A DNA stretch of 60,317 nucleotides, from assembly GCA_009693435.1 (NCBI GenBank), contig SHXF01000012.1, positions 1-60,317 on the forward strand, given 5' to 3'. Below the pieces are notes generated by a model, which was not told the DNA's origin, made no database searches, and saw only the letters and a list, made by a program, of their open reading frames with translations. The stretch is from Betaproteobacteria bacterium (GTDB taxonomy: Bacteria; Pseudomonadota; Gammaproteobacteria; Burkholderiales; SG8-39). The position numbers and the translations under genes are program-made. This document shows positions 37,405 to 46,254 of this stretch, one piece after another (the first letter of the stretch is position 1; the number at the start of each line of letters is the position of its first letter).

Positions 37405-38391
37405 ATGGCCAATCTTCCGCTTACCCTCGCCATCGGCAACTACGAGCATACCCGCGACATCGTGAGCGGCGACGTGCGCGCCGAGGGCATCGACCTCACG
37501 GGGCTACGCCTACCCATAGAGGAACTGCTGTTCCGCTTCATTCGCCATCGTGAGTGGGGCGTGTCCGAGATGGGGCTGGGACCGCACGCCACGCTGATAT
37601 CGCGCGGCGACGATGGCATGGTGGGCATCCCCGTATTCACCTCGCGGGTGTTCCGCCAGTCCTCCCTCTACCTGCGCACGGACGCCGGCATCCGCTCGCC
37701 CGCCGACCTGGCCGGCAAGCGCATCGGCGTTCCCGAATGGGCGATGACCGCGGTGATCTACGCGCGCGCCCTGCTGCAGCACGGCCACGGCGTGGACCTG
37801 CGCTCGATCGAATGGACCCAGGCCGGCGTCAACGAACCCGGGCGGGTCGACAAGATGAAGCTGCAGCCGCCCGGCTTTTCGCTCACCCCGGAGCCCGCGC
37901 GTTCATTGTCGGAGATGCTGCTCGCGGGCGATCTCGACGCCATTATCAGCGCGCGCCCGCCCACCGCTTTTGACGCACGGGACCGGCGCATCCGGCGCGC
38001 CTGGGACGACCTGTTCGGCGAGGAAGTGGCGTACTGGAAGGCGACGCGCATCTTTCCCATCATGCACCTGGTGGTGATACGCCGCGATGTGTACGAGCGC
38101 AACCCGTGGGTAGCGCTCAACCTGTTCAAGGCGTTCGACGAAGCGAAACGCCGCGCCCTCGAGCGCATCGGCGAGATGGCGGCGTCCCATTTCCCCATCC
38201 CCTGGCTGCCGCACCACGTGGCGCTCGCCGAAGAACAGATGGGGAAGGACTACTGGCCGTACGGCATCGAAGCCAACCGCGCCACGCTGGATGCGTTCTG
38301 CCAGTACGCCTACGAACAGGGCGCGTGCCAGCGGCTGCTGAAGGTGGAGGAATTATTCGCCCCGCAGATGCAGGGCGTCTCCCGGGTGTGA
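37405..38391 (+). CDS. 4,5-dihydroxyphthalate decarboxylase (Pht5)-like / substrate-binding-fold protein
   Basis: A 328-residue protein with the two-lobe periplasmic-binding fold of the Pht5/NMT1-like group. LTLAIGNYEHTRDI, the RIGVPEWAMTAVIYARALL segment (about 113-131) and GDLDAIISARPP (about 176-187) are family marks. There is no signal peptide from the ATG used, so it is probably cytoplasmic, as in Pht5, and may be an enzyme (decarboxylase) rather than a receptor. An extended reading frame upstream has no coding character. It is divergent from the AttH-like gene and near Bug and LivK-type receptor genes. Confidence 0.8.
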   Translation: MANLPLTLAIGNYEHTRDIVSGDVRAEGIDLTGLRLPIEELLFRFIRHREWGVSEMGLGPHATLISRGDDGMVGIPVFTSRVFRQSSLYLRTDAGIRSPADLAGKRIGVPEWAMTAVIYARALLQHGHGVDLRSIEWTQAGVNEPGRVDKMKLQPPGFSLTPEPARSLSEMLLAGDLDAIISARPPTAFDARDRRIRRAWDDLFGEEVAYWKATRIFPIMHLVVIRRDVYERNPWVALNLFKAFDEAKRRALERIGEMAASHFPIPWLPHHVALAEEQMGKDYWPYGIEANRATLDAFCQYAYEQGACQRLLKVEELFAPQMQGVSRV

Positions 38392-38452
38392 CACCGCGCC
38401 GACGAAACATCACATACAACATTCACCGAACTACAACCTCAGGAAACAGCTC

Positions 38453-38893
38453 ATGAACCCACATACCGCAACCGCTGCCTTGATCGCCCTGTCGGGCGCG
38501 CTCGCCGGCCTTCCGGTCCAGGCGGCCGATCCGTCGCCGGGCAAATGGGAATTTTCAATGGAAACCCGGGTGCCGGCCCAGCCCGGCTTCGCGCCCCCGC
38601 CGTTCCAGCTCTCGCAATGCCTCAGCGCGGCCGACGCGAAAGATCCGAGCAAGGTGCTGGGCGGCATCGCCAATCCGGGCGCAACCGGCTGCACCTACGG
38701 CGACAAATCCTACTCCGGCAACACTTTCCGCTTTACGATTAGCTGCGAAGGCACCTTCGGCATCAAGTCGAAGGGCCAGGTAACTTTCGACGCCAATACG
38801 ATCAACGGCACCATCGATGCGGTCGCCATGGTTGCCGGCGAGAAAACCGAACTGGTCAACAAGATTTCGGCGCGCCGCCTCGGCGGCTGCTGA
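38453..38893 (+). CDS. DUF3617 domain periplasmic protein
   Basis: A 146-residue exported protein. The signal peptide (about 1-24, ending VQA) is followed by the DUF3617 start DPSPGKWEFSMETRV, and paired cysteines (C56, C80, C98, C146) probably form disulfides. This family is common in Burkholderiales and Xanthomonadales and has no known function. It lies 61 bases after the Pht5-like gene and may be in the same transcript. It is convergent with a Bug receptor gene. Confidence 0.88.
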   Translation: MNPHTATAALIALSGALAGLPVQAADPSPGKWEFSMETRVPAQPGFAPPPFQLSQCLSAADAKDPSKVLGGIANPGATGCTYGDKSYSGNTFRFTISCEGTFGIKSKGQVTFDANTINGTIDAVAMVAGEKTELVNKISARRLGGC

Positions 38894-38915
38894 AGCGGCA
38901 CCTGCGACGCGCTGC

Positions 38916-39881
38916 TTACTGGGGTTTGATGCCGGCGTCGGTGACAAACCTTGTGTAGGTCACCGTGTGCTTCGCTATGATTTCGGCAAATTCACCGGGC
39001 GTGTTCGCGGCGACTTCAAAACCCGCGCCTTCCAGCCGCGACCTTGCGTCCGCCGATGCGCTTGCCTTGTTCATCTCCGCGTTGAGCAGCGCTACCGTGG
39101 CCGGAGCCATGCCGGCCGGACCGACGACGGCAAAATACAGTTCAGGCACGTCGAAATTCGGAAAGCCGCCTTCCGCGACCGATGGCACATCCGGCGCGGA
39201 CCTGGCGCGCCTCGCCTGCAACACACCCAGCAGGCGCAGCTTGCCTGCTCGCACGTGCGGTATGACATTGGAAAACGCCACGATGCCCACCTGAACCTGT
39301 CCGCCGAGGACATCGTTCAAGGCGGGCGCGCCGCCCTTGTACACGATGTGCACCATATCGGTACCGGCCATTTTGTTGAACAGTTCACCGCCCACGTGCG
39401 CGGTCGTTCCCACGCCAGAGCTCGCATACGAGGTCCTGCCCGGATTGCGCTTCGTGTATTCGATGAGGTCACGGACCGAGTTCACACCCAGCGCCGCGTT
39501 GACCACCAGCGCCTGCGGTACCGTCACCACCGGGCCGATTGGAATGAATTCCTTCACCGAATCGAACGGAACATTTCGATAAAAGAGCGGGTAGACGTTG
39601 TGCGGCGGGTAGGCGGTGAGCAGCAGGGTGTGGCCATCGGGCGCCGACTTCGCCACGAAATCCGTGCCTATCATGCCGGTGCCGCCGCCCCGGTTGTCGA
39701 TGATCAGGGGCTGGCCCAGCGACTCTCCCCATTTCGGCGCGATGGCGCGGGCGACGATGTCGACTGCACCGCCCGCAGGATAAGGCACGACCAGCCGGAT
39801 CGGTCTGGAAGGATAGCTCTGCGCTGCCGCCAGCAGCGGGACGACCAGTGCCGCGGTTGCGATGCAGCGGAGCACGTTCAT
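38916..39881 (-). CDS. Bug-family tripartite tricarboxylate transporter receptor (second)
   Basis: A 321-residue periplasmic binding protein with a signal peptide (about 1-20, LLAAAQ) and the Bug signatures YPSRPIRLVVPYPAGGAVD and IDNRGGGTGMIG. YASSGVGTTAHVGGELF and PDVPSVAEGGFP are also typical. It is only distantly similar to the Bug protein at 28285, so the ligand probably differs. A LivK-type receptor gene lies directly upstream on the same strand (20-base gap), followed by the gentisate dioxygenase-like gene. Together they may serve uptake of a hydroxybenzoate. Confidence 0.94.
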   Translation of the reverse strand: MNVLRCIATAALVVPLLAAAQSYPSRPIRLVVPYPAGGAVDIVARAIAPKWGESLGQPLIIDNRGGGTGMIGTDFVAKSAPDGHTLLLTAYPPHNVYPLFYRNVPFDSVKEFIPIGPVVTVPQALVVNAALGVNSVRDLIEYTKRNPGRTSYASSGVGTTAHVGGELFNKMAGTDMVHIVYKGGAPALNDVLGGQVQVGIVAFSNVIPHVRAGKLRLLGVLQARRARSAPDVPSVAEGGFPNFDVPELYFAVVGPAGMAPATVALLNAEMNKASASADARSRLEGAGFEVAANTPGEFAEIIAKHTVTYTRFVTDAGIKPQ

Positions 39882-39901
39882 CGCAGCTGCCCCGCAAAAC
39901 C

Positions 39902-41038
39902 CTACTTCACCAGCTGCCAGTCCCCGTTCGCCACCTGCACCAGTACGCGGGCGCGCTTGTCGATGCCGTTGTGATCGGTGGCGCTCATGTTGTAGATGGC
40001 ATGCGTGCCGACCACCTCGCGCACCGATTCGATCGATTCGCGCATCGCCTGGCGGAATTCCGGCGTGCCCGGTTTGGCCTTCTTCAGCGCAGCGGGAATG
40101 GCTGCTGCAATAACGAGGTAGGCATCGTAGGCGTAGCCGGCGAAGGCATTGCGGCTGCCCGCGCCGTAGACCGCTTCGTAGCGCTTGATGAATTCCACGC
40201 CAACCGCCTTCAGCGGACTGGAATCGGGCAACTGGTCGGCGACGACGATGGAGCCGGTGGCGGCGTACCCGCCTTCCACGTTCTTGCCGCCGACCCGGAT
40301 GAAGTCCTTTCCGACCACGCCGTGCGAATGGTAGATCTTGCCCTTGTAGCCGCGCTCGATGAGGGTGACGTGCGGCAATGCGCCCGGCGTGCCGGCGTCG
40401 CCGAGGAACATCACGTCGGGATTGGTCGCCATCACCTTGATGACCTGCGCGTTGACCGAGGTATCGGTGCGCGCGAAGCGCTCCTGGGCGGTGATCCTGA
40501 TGCCCGCCGGCCCCGCCTCATTGGTGAGCGCGCGCAACGTCAGATCGCCCCAGGCATCGGAGAAACCGATGAAGCCGACGCTCTTCGCGCCGTTGGCTTT
40601 CATGTGCTCCACCATGGCCGCCACCATCATCTGCGCCGACTGCGGCACGGCAAAGACGAACGGCATCTTGGCCGGGTCCAGCGGTATCGGGCACAGGGCT
40701 ATCATCGGCACGCGCACTTCGGTCACTGCCGCGGACTGTGCCACCGCCACCGGCACCGAACTTGAACCCATGATGACATCGGCGCGCGATTCGGTGGCGA
40801 ACTGGCGCACGATCTTGTTGCCCGCCGCAGGATCGCTGGCGTCATCCAGCACCACGTAACGGATGGCTTCGCCGGCTATCGTTTTCGGCAACAATTCGAT
40901 GGTATTGCGCACCGGAATGCCGAGCGCCGCGCCCGGTCCGGTGCCGCTGACCGACACGCCGATGACTATCTCCGCGTTGGCCAGCAGCGCAACGCCCATC
41001 AATACCCATCCTGCCGCCAATACGCCGATCTTCTGCAT
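39902..41038 (-). CDS. ABC transporter substrate-binding protein (LivK / branched-chain amino acid type)
   Basis: A 378-residue periplasmic binding protein with signal peptide (about 1-22, LLANA). Start of the mature part (EIVIGVSVSGTGPGAALG) and the SSSVPVAVAQSAAVTEVRVPMI segment match peripla_BP_6 receptors. In soil bacteria many such receptors bind aromatic acids instead of amino acids. No permease or ATPase of this class lies nearby, so it is an orphan receptor. It sits between a Bug receptor and the gentisate dioxygenase-like gene in the same direction. Confidence 0.93.
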   Translation of the reverse strand: MQKIGVLAAGWVLMGVALLANAEIVIGVSVSGTGPGAALGIPVRNTIELLPKTIAGEAIRYVVLDDASDPAAGNKIVRQFATESRADVIMGSSSVPVAVAQSAAVTEVRVPMIALCPIPLDPAKMPFVFAVPQSAQMMVAAMVEHMKANGAKSVGFIGFSDAWGDLTLRALTNEAGPAGIRITAQERFARTDTSVNAQVIKVMATNPDVMFLGDAGTPGALPHVTLIERGYKGKIYHSHGVVGKDFIRVGGKNVEGGYAATGSIVVADQLPDSSPLKAVGVEFIKRYEAVYGAGSRNAFAGYAYDAYLVIAAAIPAALKKAKPGTPEFRQAMRESIESVREVVGTHAIYNMSATDHNGIDKRARVLVQVANGDWQLVK

Positions 41039-41111
41039 GCTAGTTTCTCCTGAATGTTCCTGAATGAACTTGCCGATTTTTTTTCATTTGAAATTGAACC
41101 CGAAACGCCGC

Positions 41112-42161
41112 TCAGGCGCGCTCTTCGCGATAAAGGCCCACGCCTTCGCGCACGCCGCGATCGCTGACCAGCAACAGCCTTGCCGTATCGCTGGCTGCCG
41201 TGTGCTGCAGCCACTGCCATTCCGGCACGGTGAAGATGTCGCGCGCCTGCCACTGATGGGTCGCGTCACCGACTTTGCTCGAGCCGCTGCCTTCGATCAC
41301 CACGCACAACTGCGACGCCGTGGAGCGGATGCGCCGGGTGGGCATGCCTTTGGCGATCTCGGTCACGGTGGCGTCCAGGGTCGCAATCACCGCACCGCCA
41401 CGTAGCGGATTGGAGTAGCGGACGGCACGCGATCCGTCCGCCGCGGCCGGCATGGTCGCCAGCAGCGCGAGCACATCCTGCCAGGCGTAGTGGAAACGCG
41501 GCGAGTACGGCACTGCCGGACGATCCGTGACCGGCTCCAGACCGCCGCGCACGAACAATTCGTCCGGCAGCGTGCCGGTGTTCTCCGGATACGCGGCCGG
41601 GCCGTTTTCGCCGCTGTATTCGCCGAAGACGGCATTGGCGTGCTGCACCAGCGGCACGTCGAGTATGTCCACCCAGATCACCGGGCTGTCGCTGTCGTTG
41701 TGGTGTCCGTGCCAGGTCCAGTTCGGCGTGATGATGAAATCGCCGGTGTGCATGGCGCAGCGCTGGCCGTCGACGAAGGTGCCGCCGCCCTTGCCTTCGA
41801 GCACGAAACGCACCGCGGCCGGGGTGTGCCGGTGCGGCGAAGTCTTCTCGCCGGGCATCACGCATTGCACCGCGCCTATCATGTTGGTCGCGGTCGCCGG
41901 CTTCCCCTGCATCGCGGGATTCTTCAGCACCAGCACGCGGTGATCGGCATCCTTGCCGTGCACCGTCTTGACCGTCAGCGCCACCGCTTCCTTCAGCTCC
42001 TCCCATTTCCAGATATGCGAGGGCACCGCCATCGACGGCTCGCGCGTGACGATCTTTTCGTACACTTCCCAGAGCGGAATCAGCGACTGCTTTTCCATGG
42101 CGCCGCGCAACGCGGCTTTTTCCGTCGCCATGTTCTCTGCTGCGGATGCGGGTTGGTTCAT
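41112..42161 (-). CDS. Gentisate 1,2-dioxygenase-like bicupin
   Basis: A 349-residue protein with two cupin domains. The N-terminal one has metal ligands H110 and H112 (SPHRHTPAA) and H151/H153 (WHGHHN), as in gentisate 1,2-dioxygenase and 1-hydroxy-2-naphthoate dioxygenase, which open the ring between carboxyl and hydroxyl groups with Fe(II). The C-terminal cupin lacks a His set and is structural, as usual. A gentisate role would give maleylpyruvate for the GST isomerase at 1009 and the FAH hydrolase at 6521. Salicylate or naphthoate substrates are possible too. Confidence 0.88.
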   Translation of the reverse strand: MNQPASAAENMATEKAALRGAMEKQSLIPLWEVYEKIVTREPSMAVPSHIWKWEELKEAVALTVKTVHGKDADHRVLVLKNPAMQGKPATATNMIGAVQCVMPGEKTSPHRHTPAAVRFVLEGKGGGTFVDGQRCAMHTGDFIITPNWTWHGHHNDSDSPVIWVDILDVPLVQHANAVFGEYSGENGPAAYPENTGTLPDELFVRGGLEPVTDRPAVPYSPRFHYAWQDVLALLATMPAAADGSRAVRYSNPLRGGAVIATLDATVTEIAKGMPTRRIRSTASQLCVVIEGSGSSKVGDATHQWQARDIFTVPEWQWLQHTAASDTARLLLVSDRGVREGVGLYREERA

Positions 42162-42203
42162 CTATCGGCTCCTTGGGACGATACTGCGGATGCAGCCTTA
42201 TTT

Positions 42204-42345
42204 ATCGCACACTTCCTTGTCATCGCACACTTCCTTGTTTTTCTCCCCTCTCCCCCCGGGAGAGGGGCCGGGGGTGAGGGAACACTCGGGGGTTAGGGAA
42301 CACCCGGGTGAGGGAACACCGGGTGACGGCACTCCCGTGCTGAGG
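42204..42345. repeat. 18-bp doublet and a dispersed palindromic repeat copy
   Basis: The gap upstream of the gentisate dioxygenase-like gene contains ATCGCACACTTCCTTGTC twice (from 42204 and 42222). Next comes one reverse-oriented copy of the repeat seen at 4483 (CCCCTCTCCCCCCGGGAGAGGGG near 42245, trailed by GGGGGTGAGGG), then GTGAGGGAACACC-type short repeats up to about 42330. Confidence 0.8.
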
Positions 42346-42349
42346 AAAT

Positions 42350-43417
42350 CTATCGCGCCCGCTCCAATGCAAAGTGCGGCATCACCTTTTCCCCGAACAG
42401 GCGCACCGAGCGTTCCGCATCATGGTACGACATGTCGTTGAAGTTGACCTGCAGCGAGGCGTGGTCCACACCTCCCATGACGCGGTCGAACTCGTGCAGC
42501 TGTTCGATCACATCGGCCGGCGTGCCGACGAACGCGGCATGGTGATGAATTTGCGACTCGAACGTTTCGGCGCGCACCTTCTCTATCATCTTGTCGTAGT
42601 TCCTGTAGTCCGGCGAGATCTGCCTGCCCGCATGTTCCGCCATCGCATCGGCGATGGAATTGAAGTGCCGCTCGATGCGCGGTTTGGCAATGGCGATCGC
42701 CTGCTCGCGGTCCTCGTGGCAATACATGAAGTTGGCGAGCATCAGGCGCGGCTTGTCGGGATGTCCGGCCTTGCGCCACGCCTCGCGATAAATCCCCACC
42801 AGTTCCGCGGGAGAGGAACCCACGCCCGGTATCGCCATCAGCCCGTAGCCCAGAGCACCGGCGCGCTCGAATGACTGCGGCGTGCCAACCGCGGCGATAT
42901 AGAACGCCGGTCGCGGCTGCTGCGTCGGGCGCGGCAGCGAGGTGACATGCTCGAAGCTGTGGAATTTACCCTGGTGGCTGACGTCCTCGCCTTCGAGCAG
43001 CAGGCGCACCTGTTCGATGCCTTCCTCGAAGCGCGCCACGCTCTCATCCATGCTCACGCCGAAATGGCGGAATTCATAGGGCAGGAAAGCGCGCGCGAAG
43101 CCCACATCCAGGCGCCCGCCCGAGATCGCGTCCAGCATGGCGATTTCGCCGGCGAGCTTGAGCGGATGGTTGAACACCGGCAGCAGCGCACCGGTCACCA
43201 GGCGCGCGCGCCGGGTGCGCTGCGAGGCAGCGGTGAGAAAGACGATGGGATTCGGGCTGTAACCGCCCCAGTGATGAAAGTAATGCTCGACGATGCGGAT
43301 GTGGGAGTAACCATAGATGTCGCACCAGTCGACCAGGCGCAACGATTCGTCGAAATACTGCGCCGCCGATCTCTGCGCCGGCTTGACGTCGGGGAAAAAC
43401 TGCATCCCGAATTCCAT
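42350..43417 (-). CDS. Luciferase-like (LLM class) flavin-dependent oxidoreductase
   Basis: A 355-residue TIM-barrel bacterial-luciferase family protein. MEFGMQFFPDV starts the first strand, DISGGRLDVGFARAF lies in the middle (about 95-110) and PAELVGIYREAWRKAGH is a typical later helix. The group includes FMNH2-dependent monooxygenases and F420 enzymes. With free-flavin reductase genes elsewhere in the window (7453, 20237), an FMNH2-dependent monooxygenase is likely. The substrate is not identifiable. The next gene on this strand is the ABC permease upstream, across a tandem repeat. Confidence 0.9.
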   Translation of the reverse strand: MEFGMQFFPDVKPAQRSAAQYFDESLRLVDWCDIYGYSHIRIVEHYFHHWGGYSPNPIVFLTAASQRTRRARLVTGALLPVFNHPLKLAGEIAMLDAISGGRLDVGFARAFLPYEFRHFGVSMDESVARFEEGIEQVRLLLEGEDVSHQGKFHSFEHVTSLPRPTQQPRPAFYIAAVGTPQSFERAGALGYGLMAIPGVGSSPAELVGIYREAWRKAGHPDKPRLMLANFMYCHEDREQAIAIAKPRIERHFNSIADAMAEHAGRQISPDYRNYDKMIEKVRAETFESQIHHHAAFVGTPADVIEQLHEFDRVMGGVDHASLQVNFNDMSYHDAERSVRLFGEKVMPHFALERAR

Positions 43418-43465
43418 GTTCTCTCCTTGTATGGGCGCGGCGATTATACCGGCGGTCCTGCGAGT

Positions 43466-43555
43466 CTTCCTCCTGCCGGTCTTCCTCCTGCCGGTCCTCC
43501 TCCTGCCGGTCCTCCTCCTGCCGGTCCTCCTCCTGCCGGTCCTCCTCCTACCAGT
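43466..43555. repeat. 15-bp tandem repeat, six units, overlapping a stop codon
   Basis: CTTCCTCCTGCCGGT or CCTCCTCCTGCCGGT units start at 43466, 43481, 43496, 43511, 43526 and 43541 in exact 15-base phase. The stop codon of the minus-strand ABC permease gene (43548-43550) lies inside the last unit. The array fills most of the gap to the luciferase-like gene. Confidence 0.92.
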
Positions 43556-46247
43556 CTTCCTTCACCGCCCTCACGGCGTCACCGCCCATCGCCTGGCGCC
43601 CGCTCGCCACGGCGGTCAGCGTAGAGAGCACCAGCATCACCGTGACGAAGGCAGCCAGCCCCGCCCAGGGCATGTGCACTTCCATGCTCCAGTGGAAGGA
43701 CTGCCGGTTGACCACATGTATCAGCACCAGGCTGATGAGCCAGCCAAGGGCGAGCCCGACCGCCAGGCCGAGCGCGGACACCATCGCGCCTTCGGCCGCC
43801 AGCATCACGCCGATCTGGCGGCGCGTCATGCCCAGATGGCGCAGCACGCCGAATTCCCGGCGACGCGCCAACACCAGCGCACCGAAACTCGCCGACAGGC
43901 CGAACAGTCCGATGAGCACCGCGACCGCTTCCAGGCCGTAGGTGACGGCGAAGGTGCGGTCGAATATCTTCAACGACAGCGCGCGGATCTCGCCGGGCTC
44001 CGCCAGAGCCAGCGCTTCGCCGCCAGGCAGGGCCCGTATCGCGCGCCGCAACTGGACGCGGGCGCTCTGACCATCGCCGTGACTCGACCCACCTTGACTC
44101 GACCCACCTTGAATCGACCCACCTTGACTCGATCCACTGTGACTCGATCCACTGTGACTCGATCCACCTTGCCTCGATCCATTTTGTGCGCTGTCCGCTG
44201 TCAGCCAGAACGCCGCGTCGTTGGCCAGCGCGTCGCCGGTCAGGTCCCGGTACACGCTGCGCTCGATCAGGATCGCCCCCTGCTGGCGCACGTAATCGCG
44301 CCACACCCCCGCGACGAAAAACGGCGCCTGCTTGCCCGCCAGCGGCACGCTTACGGTCTGCCCCGCCCGCCAGCCGTAGAGGTCGGCAACGCCTTCGGTG
44401 ATCCATGCGGACGGTGCAGCACCCGCAGGACGCTTGACCTCGGACAGCAGCGGCACCACCGCGCCTGCGCCGGACTCGTTGATGTCGCGCGCGATGACCA
44501 GCACCGGCGGACGATCCTGGGCCAGCAAAATGCGCTGGCTGCGCATGAAATCGACGCGGCGCACGCCGGGCAGCGCCGCCAGGCGCGCCTGATCGGCCGG
44601 CGTGAGGAATGTGGTTTCGCTGCCGCCCGCCCCGCGCAGGTACAGGTCGGCCGGCAATACCTGTTCCAGCCACTGATCGAGCGAAGTACGGAATGACGCC
44701 ACCATGATGGCCATGGATACCATCAGCGACACGCTGGCCACACTGGCGGCGAGGCTCACCATGGTCTGACCCGGCGCGCCGGCGATGCTCCGTACCGCGA
44801 GCATCAGTTCGGGCCCGGCTTGCATCACCCGGCCCGCGCCGCGAGCCGGGCGAAACTCCGAAATTGCGCGCGACAGCGCGCCGAACACCAGCAGCGACAG
44901 GCGCGGCATCAGCACGATGCTGCCGATCAACAACAGGGCTATGGCGACATAGCCGGGCAGCGGCAGGCCAGCGACGGGCCCGGCCTGCGTAAGCACCGCA
45001 CCCAGCGCCAGTAGCGTCATTCCCGGCCATGCCGGAGCCAGACGCTCGAACAATCGCTGCTCGTCCCCTGCCTTGAGCGCGTGCGCCGGCGGGGTGCGCC
45101 CGGCCTCGAACGCAGCGGCAACGCTACCCGCGACGGTCACCGCAATGCCCAGGCAGAAAAACAACAGCGCGGACCAGGGCTCAAAGCGCGCCTCGGGCGC
45201 GAGCCCTCGGAAATGTCCGGCGCCCAGGTCGGCGCCGAAGCGGGCAAGCGCCTCGCTGGCGAGCAGATAGCCCGCGCACAGGCCGAGCGCGGCGCCCAGC
45301 GCGCCCAGCGCCACGCTCTCCCCCAATGCCTGGCGCAGCAAGGCGCCGCGCTTCACCCCCAGCACGCGCAACAATGCGAGATGGGGGCGCCGCCGCACCA
45401 CCGCCAGCGACTGCGTGGAAAACACCAGCAGCCCGCCGGTGAACAGCGCCACCAGCGCGAGCACGTTGAGATTGACGCGATAGGAACGCGACAGTCCCGC
45501 CGCGCGATCGATGCTCGCCTGCGGCGGTTCCAGCCACACGCCCGCCGGCAGCAGCGGGCTCACCTGCGCCATGAAGCGCGCTGCATCGGCGCCGGGGCGC
45601 AGGCGCAGATCGATGCGGTTCACCCGGCCCAGGCGCCCGGACGCCGCCTGTGCCGCAGCGATGTCGAGTACCGCCAGCGGTTGGCGAAAGGCAGCCCCCG
45701 AAAGCAGGCCGGCAATCCTGAACTGCGTCTCCGTAAGGCCCAACTGGACCAACAGCACATCGCCTGCCGCCACCTCCAGCAGAGCCGCGGCGGACTCCGA
45801 CAGGAATACGCGATCCGGGCGCAGGTAGTCGAGCGAATCGAATGCGCCGCGCACCGCCTCGGCCGCCGCATATCCCGGCTGCAGCGCCGCGGCGCGAAAA
45901 ATGTCGATGCCGACGGCCTTCAGCGTTTCGTGCGCCTTCGCCCCCGGGGCACGCACGCGAATTTCCAGTTCGATCGCAGGGCTCGCCAGCGCCACTTCCG
46001 GACGTGCCACCAGCAAGGGATATAACGATTCATCGAAACCCGCGCGCGGACCGAGCACTGCCAGGTCCGCGTCGCCGGCGAGGGTCTGCACCGCGCGCGC
46101 CATTTCGCCTATGGCCACGGCATTGATGAGTTGCACCGCGTAGCCGAGCGCCACGCCGAGCGCAATCGCGGCGATGGACAGCGCGAGCCGCCCCTTGTAT
46201 TGCGCGAGCGGCGCGAACAACAGGCGGCGCCGGATGGCGGCGATCAT
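43548..46247 (-). CDS. FtsX-family ABC transporter permease (AttF/LolC/MacB type)
   Basis: An 899-residue inner-membrane protein. An N-terminal helix and a large periplasmic domain are followed by two FtsX domains (around 270-380 and 770-890) with a second periplasmic domain between them; about eight to ten helices in all. It pairs with the ATPase encoded seven bases upstream. Such permeases extrude or mobilise lipids, lipoproteins or small molecules, and with a CrtC/AttH-like periplasmic protein (36053) form the Att-type set. A 35-residue Gly/Ser/His/Gln repeat (about 688-722) interrupts the second periplasmic domain, coded by a 15-bp tandem repeat. Confidence 0.9.
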   Translation of the reverse strand: MIAAIRRRLLFAPLAQYKGRLALSIAAIALGVALGYAVQLINAVAIGEMARAVQTLAGDADLAVLGPRAGFDESLYPLLVARPEVALASPAIELEIRVRAPGAKAHETLKAVGIDIFRAAALQPGYAAAEAVRGAFDSLDYLRPDRVFLSESAAALLEVAAGDVLLVQLGLTETQFRIAGLLSGAAFRQPLAVLDIAAAQAASGRLGRVNRIDLRLRPGADAARFMAQVSPLLPAGVWLEPPQASIDRAAGLSRSYRVNLNVLALVALFTGGLLVFSTQSLAVVRRRPHLALLRVLGVKRGALLRQALGESVALGALGAALGLCAGYLLASEALARFGADLGAGHFRGLAPEARFEPWSALLFFCLGIAVTVAGSVAAAFEAGRTPPAHALKAGDEQRLFERLAPAWPGMTLLALGAVLTQAGPVAGLPLPGYVAIALLLIGSIVLMPRLSLLVFGALSRAISEFRPARGAGRVMQAGPELMLAVRSIAGAPGQTMVSLAASVASVSLMVSMAIMVASFRTSLDQWLEQVLPADLYLRGAGGSETTFLTPADQARLAALPGVRRVDFMRSQRILLAQDRPPVLVIARDINESGAGAVVPLLSEVKRPAGAAPSAWITEGVADLYGWRAGQTVSVPLAGKQAPFFVAGVWRDYVRQQGAILIERSVYRDLTGDALANDAAFWLTADSAQNGSRQGGSSHSGSSHSGSSQGGSIQGGSSQGGSSHGDGQSARVQLRRAIRALPGGEALALAEPGEIRALSLKIFDRTFAVTYGLEAVAVLIGLFGLSASFGALVLARRREFGVLRHLGMTRRQIGVMLAAEGAMVSALGLAVGLALGWLISLVLIHVVNRQSFHWSMEVHMPWAGLAAFVTVMLVLSTLTAVASGRQAMGGDAVRAVKEDW
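44081..44185. repeat. 15-bp tandem repeat coding a pentapeptide repeat in the ABC permease
   Basis: Seven units of GACTCGACCCACCTT-type sequence in exact phase (44081 to 44185). Read on the minus strand they give seven five-residue repeats such as QGGSS and HSGSS inside the permease. The frame stays open whatever the copy number. Confidence 0.95.
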
Positions 46248-46254
46248 GACGCGA

